Positions 8,243 through 14,031 of a stretch of DNA of 15,031 nucleotides are shown piece by piece. The DNA is taken from assembly GCA_011042755.1 (NCBI GenBank), contig DRBY01000038.1, forward strand, positions 1 to 15,031, in the 5' to 3' direction. This stretch comes from Thermoproteota archaeon (lineage in GTDB: Archaea > Thermoproteota > Korarchaeia > Korarchaeales > Korarchaeaceae). The notes beneath the pieces are model-generated. The model was not told where the DNA came from. It worked only from the letters and a program-made list of their open reading frames with translations, and ran no database searches. The position numbers and the translations under genes are program-made. Within the stretch, counting starts at the first letter, position 1. Each line of letters starts with the position of its first letter.

Positions 8243-9317
8243 AGTAAGCCCCAATATCTGCTGGCATCTTGTACATCCGCATGCTCCTAGCGTAGAATGG
8301 ATAGCCCACGTACACCTTCCTTTCGAGATAGTCTCTGGACTTCGGGGCCCTGTCTCTGACCTCCTCAATCTTCTCCGTGACCTCTATGTGAAACGCATCA
8401 CTCCCGGCGCCCGATCCGAATGACACCAAGAGTATCTTATCGCCGGGCTTGGCGATGTCTAGAACCGCGGTAAGGCCCAGAAGTGAGGACCCGCTGTAAG
8501 TGTTCCCCACTACTGGGGTAACGAGGCCTGGCTTTATCTTCTCCATTGGAAAGCCCAGCATCTTTCCCACTCTGCGTGGGAACTTGCCATTAGGCTGGTG
8601 GAAGACTGCGTAGTCATAGTCGTCGGGAGTAGTCCCGAGCTCCTCCATGAGACCCTTGGCGGCCGATACGATGTGGTGGAAATACGCTGGCCGGCCAGTA
8701 AAGGCTCTCCCGTGAGCTGGATACTTGACTAGAGCTCTCCTCCAGAAGTCAGGGGTATCCGTAACATAAGAGTAGGAAGCCTCGATCGTGGCCGCTGACT
8801 CAGAAGCTGGACCTATGACAAAGGCCGCGCCGCCTGCCGAGGCGGTGTACTCTAGCGGGTCGCTTGGAGCGCCCTGAGAGGTGTCGGCGCCTACGGCGAG
8901 ACCGTATTTTATCATACCTGAGCCGACGAGGCCTATAACCGCCTGAATGGCCTCAGTACCGGCCTTGCATGCGAACTCAAAGTCTGCGCCCGTGGTGGCT
9001 CCAGAAGCCCCGATCGCCTCGGCCAATATCGTCGAGGTTGGCTTCACAGCATAGGGCTTTGACTCGGTTCCAACATAAACTGCGCCAAGCTCTGTTGGAT
9101 CGATACCCGCTCTGGCGAGCGCGTTCATGGCCGCCTCATACGAAATCGTCAGCGTATCCTCGTCCAGCCCAGGAACGCTCTTCTCAAACACCATGAGACT
9201 CGAGGCAAACCTGCTCCACTCGCGGCCCCATGCGGCGGCGAGGTCCTCCTCCTTTATCCTGAACATTGGGACGTAAGACCCCCATCCCACTATTCCCACG
9301 GGTCTATCAGGCCTCAC
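8241..9317 (-). CDS. Hydroxymethylglutaryl-CoA synthase
   Basis: Condenses acetoacetyl-CoA with acetyl-CoA to HMG-CoA. The 358-residue archaeal-type enzyme carries Glu85 in [15 protein letters not shown], nucleophile Cys117 in [11 protein letters not shown] and His240 in [11 protein letters not shown]. The Glu-Cys-His spacing (32 and 123 residues) matches bacterial HMG-CoA synthases. Further conserved elements are [21 protein letters not shown] and [12 protein letters not shown]. The start is GTG 9317, giving [17 protein letters not shown], with GGAGGGGGG 4 nt upstream inside iorB; the open frame continues 17 codons further but without family similarity. The first 11 bp overlap the end of iorB, implying co-translation. 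The thiolase gene follows after 11 nt. Confidence 0.95.
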   Translation of the reverse strand: MRPDRPVGIVGWGSYVPMFRIKEEDLAAAWGREWSRFASSLMVFEKSVPGLDEDTLTISYEAAMNALARAGIDPTELGAVYVGTESKPYAVKPTSTILAEAIGASGATTGADFEFACKAGTEAIQAVIGLVGSGMIKYGLAVGADTSQGAPSDPLEYTASAGGAAFVIGPASESAATIEASYSYVTDTPDFWRRALVKYPAHGRAFTGRPAYFHHIVSAAKGLMEELGTTPDDYDYAVFHQPNGKFPRRVGKMLGFPMEKIKPGLVTPVVGNTYSGSSLLGLTAVLDIAKPGDKILLVSFGSGAGSDAFHIEVTEKIEEVRDRAPKSRDYLERKVYVGYPFYARSMRMYKMPADIGAY

Positions 9318-9933
9318 GCGTCCCCCCTCCTGAGACCTCCTCATAACCGAGCCAGAATGCCTTCTCATTCTCCTCGAGGGCGAATTTGGGAACCCTCTCC
9401 CTCACAGCCTCGACGAGCAGCTCCGGAGAGAACGGGAGAATTCCTGTCGCTGAGAGAGCGCCCAACATGACGACGTTAACTGCTCGCGGGTTTCCGGCCC
9501 TTAGCGCGAGGGCATCAGCATCGATTAAGTGGACAGCCTCTGCCCGCACGCTTGCGAGTATCTTAGATAGGATCTCCTCTTTGCTCGGATAGGCAACATG
9601 CCCGGTGTAGTGGGCGAGTGGGTAGATCAGCCTCCCGTTCAGCAAGAGGATGCCGAACTCTGGGTTGAGCAGGTGCAGGTGCCTGGCCGCTTCTGAGAGC
9701 TCGAATCCTACGATCGCGTGAGCCTTCAATGGCGGGATCTTTGGACCAAAGACGCCATCCCCTATGCGTACGTGGCTGTAAACCGACCCCTCTCTCTGAG
9801 CCAGTCCGTGAACATTCCTTATCCTGACGTTCAGTCCGGTCTTTATGGCAGCGACTCCGAGGATATCGGCGGCCACCACAACACCTTGCCCACCGACTCC
9901 GGCTAGAACTATGTTGACTTCCTTAACGGCCAC
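9307..9933 (-). CDS. iorB: Indolepyruvate/2-oxoacid:ferredoxin oxidoreductase beta subunit
   Basis: Small subunit of IorAB, which oxidatively decarboxylates aryl 2-oxoacids (or a related 2-oxoacid) to acyl-CoA, CO2 and reduced ferredoxin. The 208-residue protein is a pyruvate-oxidoreductase gamma-type domain: [18 protein letters not shown] at the N-terminus, then the family-typical [30 protein letters not shown] and [19 protein letters not shown] 9936 and GTG 9933 are adjacent candidate starts. I prefer 9933 because GGTGAGT then lies 4 nt upstream, the spacing seen at neighbouring genes. That Shine-Dalgarno sequence includes the iorA stop codon. The 3' end overlaps the HMG-CoA synthase gene by 11 bp. 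Confidence 0.92.
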   Translation of the reverse strand: MAVKEVNIVLAGVGGQGVVVAADILGVAAIKTGLNVRIRNVHGLAQREGSVYSHVRIGDGVFGPKIPPLKAHAIVGFELSEAARHLHLLNPEFGILLLNGRLIYPLAHYTGHVAYPSKEEILSKILASVRAEAVHLIDADALALRAGNPRAVNVVMLGALSATGILPFSPELLVEAVRERVPKFALEENEKAFWLGYEEVSGGGTREA

Positions 9934-9939
9934 CACAAC

Positions 9940-11829
9940 TCACCCCGACCGAACGATTGCGTTGTTTGGGCATACCTGAGCGCAGATCATGCAGCCAACG
10001 CATTTGTCCTCATAGATGAACGCTTTGCCCAACTCCTCGTCGAATCCGAGGGCCGGGCACCCCGTCTTTATGCACTCCTTGCACCCTGTACAGAGCGCCG
10101 GGTCGACCGTGGCAGGCTTGGGCCTGGTTCCCTTCTTCCTCAGCCTCCTGAGGACCTGAAGCGTGCACTCCGCCCTGAACACCACCAGCGAGGGGAGCCC
10201 ATTCTTCCTGGCTGCCTCGATAGCCTCTACCATCACTTGCTCGGCCTGCTTCAGATTGTAGGGACTTACGACTTTGACATATGGAACCTGGAGCGCCTTA
10301 GCTATGTCCTCTGGCTTCAGAACGGGAGCGTTGTCCCCCATGGCGTTCACTCCCGAGGACGGGCTGGGCTGGTGTCCAGTCATGCATGTCCACCGGTTAT
10401 CGAACACCGCAACGACGATTGGGGCCTTGTTGACGACTGCGTTCACCAAGGCCGGGAGCCCGCCGTGGAAGAATGTGGAGTCCCCGATTACGGCAATTAT
10501 CGGCCTGTTTTCTCCCGCCTTCCTAGCGGCGGCAGCCATCGCTATGCTTGAACCCATAGCTATGCACGTGTCTATGGCGTCGAGCGGCGGGTTGGCTCCT
10601 TGGTTGTAGCACCCTCTGTCACCGAATACTAGCCCGTCAGTCCCGAGCCTGTTGAGGGCTGCCTTTATGGCGAGGTAGCTCCCCCGGTGAGGGCATCCGG
10701 CGCACATCTGCGGAATCCTTCTCTGGACGCTCGTGGAGACTTTCTTGAGGTTGAAAGCAGGCGTCGCCACATAGTTTATTCCAAAGAGCTCACGCATGAC
10801 CTCGCCGACGATTGCTGGGCTGTACTCGCCGTACCTCCTGAGGTGACCCGTGTTCTTTCCATACACCTTAACATCCAGATCGTGTAGCTGAACGAGCTTG
10901 ATTATCTGATCCTCTAGGAAGGGTTCTAGCTCCTCCAGGACGAGGACCTTCTTAACAGACTTGAGAAACCCAAGTATCTGATCCTCAGGAAGAGGATACG
11001 TTATCGTAAGCTTAAGGATCGGAACCGAATTCAGGAGCCCCTCCGAGGCCAGAACGTCCATAGCGTAGGAGTGAGGAACTCCGGTCGTTATGAGGCCCCA
11101 GTCTCCGCTGGAGGGGCCTAGCCTCTTGACGAAGGGCTCGCGACCGACGAGGTCCCTTACTCCTTCTAGCCTCTGAAACAGCTTGGGAATGTTCACCCTA
11201 GCATTTGGGGCGATGCTGACAAGCCTTCCATGATCTCTGGGGAACGAGGGGGTTCTACTCTCCTTCCTGATCGGTCCCAGCTTGACAGGCCCCTTTCCGT
11301 GGGCCACGGCGGCTGTGTAACGGAAAAGAACGGGTGTCTTAGCTTTCTCCGAAAGGTCCAGCGCGTGTATAACCAAGTCCTTTGCTTCACCTGGATCAGA
11401 GGGCTCTACGACGGGGATGTTCACAATCCTCCCGTGGTATCTAGTGTCAACAGAACTCTGAGAGCTGTGAGGGTGAGGGTCGTCTGCCGAGATTATTACG
11501 AGACCTCCCTCTACCCCGGTAATTGCTGCCACGGCGAGAGGATCGAGAATCCAGTGCGTCCCTAGGTGCTTCATAATGGCGATCGACCTTAATCCGGCTA
11601 AGGATGCCGAGTAGGCGGCCTCGAATGCCACCTTCTCGTTAGTCGACCACTCAACGTACATGCCAACCTTCTTGGAAACCGCGGAGAGGTTCGCCAGCAC
11701 CTCGCTGCTGGGCGTGCCTGGATAGGCTGCAGCGAACTGCACTCCAGCCTCAATTGCTCCCCTCGCTATTGCCTCGTTACCCATCATGAGGACTAACTTA
11801 CCGGGTTCCTCCAACAGGGTTACGGCCAT
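9940..11829 (-). CDS. iorA: Indolepyruvate/2-oxoacid:ferredoxin oxidoreductase alpha subunit
   Basis: Large catalytic subunit of IorAB: a thiamine-diphosphate enzyme with a C-terminal ferredoxin domain. In the 629-residue product, the N-terminal pyrimidine-binding domain shows AAAYPGTPSSE (about 35-45) and SADDPHPHSSQ. The middle holds CAGCPHRGSY (about 374). The ThDP site is GDSTFFHGG (about 448) followed by VAVFDNRWTCMTGHQPSP. Two 4Fe-4S motifs close the protein: CTGCKECIKTGCP (from about 578) and CVGCMICAQVCP (from about 609). The loop reads GDRGCYNQGANPP, where well-known IorA proteins (from memory) read GDIGCYTLGALPP, so the substrate may not be indolepyruvate. ATG 11829 is preferred over ATG 11850 because GGGGGG lies 5 nt before it and MAVTLLEEPG resembles family starts. 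It is the first gene of the array. Confidence 0.93.
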   Translation of the reverse strand: MAVTLLEEPGKLVLMMGNEAIARGAIEAGVQFAAAYPGTPSSEVLANLSAVSKKVGMYVEWSTNEKVAFEAAYSASLAGLRSIAIMKHLGTHWILDPLAVAAITGVEGGLVIISADDPHPHSSQSSVDTRYHGRIVNIPVVEPSDPGEAKDLVIHALDLSEKAKTPVLFRYTAAVAHGKGPVKLGPIRKESRTPSFPRDHGRLVSIAPNARVNIPKLFQRLEGVRDLVGREPFVKRLGPSSGDWGLITTGVPHSYAMDVLASEGLLNSVPILKLTITYPLPEDQILGFLKSVKKVLVLEELEPFLEDQIIKLVQLHDLDVKVYGKNTGHLRRYGEYSPAIVGEVMRELFGINYVATPAFNLKKVSTSVQRRIPQMCAGCPHRGSYLAIKAALNRLGTDGLVFGDRGCYNQGANPPLDAIDTCIAMGSSIAMAAAARKAGENRPIIAVIGDSTFFHGGLPALVNAVVNKAPIVVAVFDNRWTCMTGHQPSPSSGVNAMGDNAPVLKPEDIAKALQVPYVKVVSPYNLKQAEQVMVEAIEAARKNGLPSLVVFRAECTLQVLRRLRKKGTRPKPATVDPALCTGCKECIKTGCPALGFDEELGKAFIYEDKCVGCMICAQVCPNNAIVRSG

Positions 11830-11880
11830 TGCTACCCCCCACGACCACATTTTTCGACGATTGCTGATGAAACATCGCAG

Positions 11881-11887
11881 TTTATAA
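11881..11887 (-). promoter_or_regulatory. TATA-like box upstream of iorA
   Basis: On the minus strand the sequence reads GGTTATAAAC. With the usual 25-28 bp to the start site, transcription would begin near 11857, leaving a leader of about 28 nt that contains GGGGGG just before ATG 11829. A second box, ACCTATAAAG (11921-11930), lies about 40 bp further upstream and could be an alternative. No transcript data are available here. Confidence 0.5.
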
Positions 11888-11950
11888 CCGTATTGATCGG
11901 TGATGTTATGTTTACTGTCGCTTTATAGGTACAATAGCTCGTCCCCTTTG

Positions 11951-11981
11951 CAGGTTGACCTGAGAGCAAATAAAGGTTGAC
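11951..11981. promoter_or_regulatory. Candidate operator: AGGTTGAC direct repeat with palindrome
   Basis: AGGTTGAC occurs twice in the same orientation, at 11952-11959 and 11974-11981, exactly 22 bp apart (about two helical turns). The first copy lies within a perfect inverted repeat, CAGGT-TG-ACCTG (11951-11962). The element lies between the regulator's stop codon and the iorA TATA-like boxes. This is the only long non-coding stretch before the iorA-mevalonate array, so it is a natural site for a regulator. The binding protein is unknown. Confidence 0.35.
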
Positions 11982-11996
11982 TTTTCGCCCATTAAA

Positions 11997-12752
11997 CTAA
12001 AGCGAGGTTCTTAAGCGCTCTACGAGCTCCCCTACGTCGGGCAGCTTGGAAACAACCAGGCCGACATTCGAAAGCTTCGCGAGCTTAATAGCGAGAGAGT
12101 CAACAGACTCTGGTGCAAGCCCGTGCAGTACTACGAGGGCTGGTCTCATGTCGAACACACGAATGGCCACCATTGGAGACCTGCCGGTGGAGACCTTCGT
12201 GAATATCAGCGCCCTCTCCGTTGAAGAACCAAAGAGCCTCATGAAGTCAGCCCCAGAGAGCGTCTCGATAGCCTTCACGCTGTCAATTACCGTGTAGCCA
12301 TAGATGTATTGCGATCCAGGGGGTTGAACCAAGACCTCCCCGTCAATGACCTTGACGAACTTGCTGGTCTCTACTGGAGCGGCGAGCTCTCGTATGTCGA
12401 TGACGCTTGCCAGCATGTCCGATATGCCGAGAGTTCTGGCGAGAGTCTTAGTAACGGTGCCACCCCTCTTCTCGTCGAGTTCAAGCAGTGCTTCAACGAA
12501 CCTCCTGAGCACTAGGGATCCAGGGCTCCTCCTCCTCCCCGACTCGTAGTCAGATATCACGGAGGCGGAAACCTCGAGGGTTCGCGCTAGCTCGCTCTGC
12601 TTGATGCCAAAGTACTGCCTCCACTTCCGCATGGCCAGCCCAATGTCGCTCGAGAACAGAATATCGCCTGCTATCTTCTTAGCTATCATCTCTCTAAGTA
12701 TTCGCCTGTGGTAGGACGCAACAACCTCCTCAGATCCACCCTTTGATGGCAA
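11997..12752 (-). CDS. HTH (XRE/Cro-type) transcriptional regulator, COG1709-like
   Basis: A 251-residue DNA-binding protein. After about 40 N-terminal residues comes a Cro/C1-type helix-turn-helix (about 40-78: MRKWRQYFGIKQSELA, then EVSASVISDYESGRRRSPG). The C-terminal part (about 105-251) resembles the uncharacterised sensor-like domain of archaeal COG1709 regulators (VQPPGSQYIYGYTVI, LIFTKVSTGRSPMVAIRVFD). No membrane segment is seen. The start is TTG 12752, supported by AAGGTGAT ending 5 nt upstream; no ATG or GTG lies nearby. It has its own TATA-like box and palindromes. It is the gene immediately upstream of iorA on the same strand, separated by 167 bp, and may control itself and the array; that target is inferred from position only. 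Confidence 0.85.
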   Translation of the reverse strand: MPSKGGSEEVVASYHRRILREMIAKKIAGDILFSSDIGLAMRKWRQYFGIKQSELARTLEVSASVISDYESGRRRSPGSLVLRRFVEALLELDEKRGGTVTKTLARTLGISDMLASVIDIRELAAPVETSKFVKVIDGEVLVQPPGSQYIYGYTVIDSVKAIETLSGADFMRLFGSSTERALIFTKVSTGRSPMVAIRVFDMRPALVVLHGLAPESVDSLAIKLAKLSNVGLVVSKLPDVGELVERLRTSL

Positions 12753-12780
12753 GAGGTATCACCTTGGAACCCTCACCTCT
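12752..12780. promoter_or_regulatory. Inverted repeat AGAGGT-N17-ACCTCT around the regulator's start site and ribosome-binding site
   Basis: Perfect 6-bp arms at 12752-12757 and 12775-12780 are 23 bp apart, about two helical turns. The arms bracket the expected transcription start and the AAGGTGAT ribosome-binding site, and one arm includes the first base of the TTG start codon. It may be a second operator half-site pair. If transcription starts further upstream, it could instead be a leader hairpin with the ribosome-binding site in its loop. Confidence 0.3.
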
Positions 12781-12795
12781 GATCCAATAATAGGA

Positions 12796-12805
12796 CCTTA
12801 TAAAA
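12796..12805 (-). promoter_or_regulatory. TATA box of the HTH regulator gene
   Basis: The minus strand reads TTTTATAAGG. A start site about 26 bp downstream (near 12773) would give a leader of about 20 nt containing the AAGGTGAT Shine-Dalgarno sequence before TTG 12752. This is one of the clearest promoter-like boxes in the window. Confidence 0.55.
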
Positions 12806-12806
12806 T

Positions 12807-12822
12807 GTTCTGAGTATAGAAC
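12807..12822. promoter_or_regulatory. Inverted repeat GTTCT-N6-AGAAC abutting the regulator's TATA box
   Basis: A perfect 5-bp inverted repeat lies directly upstream of the TTTTATAAGG box, over the position where TFB contacts the BRE. A dimeric protein bound here would compete with TFB or recruit it. Autoregulation by the HTH protein is a reasonable inference. The arms are short, so chance is possible. Confidence 0.35.
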
Positions 12823-12839
12823 GCTTCCTTTAATCAGCC

Positions 12840-13157
12840 TCACGGATCAGCGTGAAACTCTGATAACCTCGACAAAAGTCTAATTAGTGCGCCTGAGTCA
12901 ACTTCCGTGCTCACGTATTTCCCGTCTTCCTCAGCGATTTCCTTGGCTACTATATGGTAGCAGAAGGGTCTCCCTCTCCTAAGCATAGCTTCCATGTAGA
13001 AGTCTGCGCACGAACAGTAGAAGTCGCCGAAGACGAGGTAGTCTTTCCTCTCGCCCCTCACGAGCCACACCGTAAATCCGCGGGGGCCAGATACCCTTAT
13101 GACCCTCCTCTCCTCGACCGTCCTGATGGCTTTCAGCGCACTCTCTGGGGGCAGCAA
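12840..13157 (-). CDS. Small SWIM-type zinc-finger protein
   Basis: A 105-residue protein with a SWIM zinc-binding motif CxC-x15-CxH: Cys48 and Cys50 in FYCSCADF, Cys66 and His68 in PFCYHIVAKEI. A beta-rich lead-in (VIRVSGPRGFTVWLVRG, DYLVFGDF) precedes it, which is the usual SWIM fold. Archaeal stand-alone SWIM proteins are related to the Sws1/Shu2 family that works with RecA/Rad51 paralogues in recombination. That role is family knowledge and not shown here. TTG 13157 is the only likely start in the frame but has no clear Shine-Dalgarno sequence, so the N-terminus is uncertain. The gene is divergent from the metallophosphoesterase gene with 51 bp between starts and lies 87 bp upstream of the HTH regulator. 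Confidence 0.85.
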   Translation of the reverse strand: MLPPESALKAIRTVEERRVIRVSGPRGFTVWLVRGERKDYLVFGDFYCSCADFYMEAMLRRGRPFCYHIVAKEIAEEDGKYVSTEVDSGALIRLLSRLSEFHADP

Positions 13158-13208
13158 CCTGAGGAGATTTCGCGCAGATCTATCACATTGGCTGGGGTGA
13201 TTGCTCAG

Positions 13209-13976
13209 TTGTCGCTCACCTTGGTGAAGGGGTTCCCAGCTCTAACTTTTACCGTTGACGATAAGAGGGTTCTCGTCGTGGCTGACCTGCACTTAGGGCT
13301 TGAAGATGAGCTGGCGGCCAAGGGCGTGTCAATACCGGATCTCTCTTCTCGAATTTCTCTGGGACTCATTGATCTCGTGAAAAAGCAATCTCCAGACATT
13401 ATAGTCCTGCTAGGCGACGTGAAACATGGGGTGGGTCTCCCCAGCCTGAGAGTTAGGCAGATTATCCGTGAGACCTTATGCGATCTCCTGGAACTCACCG
13501 AGGAGATCTGCATAATCAAGGGGAACCATGATGGTGGTTTGGAGGAAATAATTCCCCAGGGAGTGCGGATTATCGGGCCGAGAGGGGAGGTCATTGGAGA
13601 CCTAGGTCTAATACACGGCCACTCTTGGCCTGCAGATGAGATCTTCTCGTGCAGGCTAGTCCTCGCGGGGCACATACACCCAGCCGTTCGCGTCACAGAC
13701 CCAGGAACCGGTCACGCGAGCATCGTGAGAGCTTGGATGATAGTCCCCTGGAGGCGCGAGGCTTTGGAAGAGCGCCTAGGCACCCCCGTCTCTAGAGAGT
13801 CGCGCGTTTTGGTTCTGCCCGCATTCAACAGGTACGTCGGGTACGGAGTGGTGAGCGGTCAAACGCGCATGAGGAGGTTCGGGCCCCTAGCATTTCACGC
13901 GCTCGATATGAAGCGCGCCCACTTCTTCTCGCTGGATGGGCACTACCTCGGCAGCGCAGCCGAATGTAGCCTGTGA
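13209..13976 (+). CDS. Metallophosphoesterase, COG1407/PdeM-like
   Basis: A 255-residue calcineurin-like phosphoesterase. The metal-binding motifs are complete: VADLHLG (Asp26, His28), LLGDVKHG (Asp70), IKGNHDGG (Asn106, His107), LIHGHSWP (His136, His138) and AGHIHPAV (His155, His157). The C-terminal LPAFNRYVGYG is typical of the COG1407 group, whose bacterial member PdeM is linked to DNA repair; the substrate in archaea is not established. The start is uncertain. TTG 13209 gives MSLTLVKGFPALTF and follows GGGGTGAT (13194-13201) by 7 nt, while GTG 13197 lies inside that Shine-Dalgarno sequence. The open frame runs back to 12954, but that part is antisense to the SWIM gene and has no family similarity. 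Confidence 0.9.
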   Translation: MSLTLVKGFPALTFTVDDKRVLVVADLHLGLEDELAAKGVSIPDLSSRISLGLIDLVKKQSPDIIVLLGDVKHGVGLPSLRVRQIIRETLCDLLELTEEICIIKGNHDGGLEEIIPQGVRIIGPRGEVIGDLGLIHGHSWPADEIFSCRLVLAGHIHPAVRVTDPGTGHASIVRAWMIVPWRREALEERLGTPVSRESRVLVLPAFNRYVGYGVVSGQTRMRRFGPLAFHALDMKRAHFFSLDGHYLGSAAECSL

Positions 13977-13989
13977 GCCAAGAACGTAA

Positions 13990-13998
13990 TGTTAATAT
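13990..13998 (+). promoter_or_regulatory. TATA-like box before the FAD oxidoreductase gene
   Basis: The 55-bp gap after the phosphoesterase stop contains an A/T-rich TGTTAATATC stretch. A start site 25-28 bp downstream (about 14018-14022) would place GGGAG (14023-14027) and the proposed CTG start at 14032 in a very short leader. The match to a TATA box is moderate. Confidence 0.35.
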
Positions 13999-14031
13999 CA
14001 CACCAGCTTTCCTGGCCGTTAAGGGAGTCCG

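Noticed and set aside
10274..10609. 111-codon frame on the + strand within iorA
   Set aside because: It is antisense to the ThDP-binding domain with no start signal, so a shadow frame.
11865..11880. Imperfect palindrome CTGATG-AAA-CATCGCAG downstream of the iorA TATA box
   Set aside because: Only four bases per arm pair without a bulge, so it is too weak to call an operator.
11863..11920. C/D-box sRNA-like pattern on the + strand (TGATGA near 11865, TGATGT near 11900)
   Set aside because: There is no proper D (CTGA) or D' box at the right spacing and no terminal stem. The boxes coincide with the iorA promoter region.
11965..11996. T-rich stretch after the HTH regulator stop (minus strand) as a transcription terminator
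   Set aside because: There is no run longer than three T and no stem. It overlaps the AGGTTGAC repeat, so a terminator call is not supported.
12954..13208. N-terminal extension of the metallophosphoesterase frame
   Set aside because: It is antisense to the SWIM gene, has no similarity to the family, and the expected N-terminus with a good ribosome-binding site lies at 13209.
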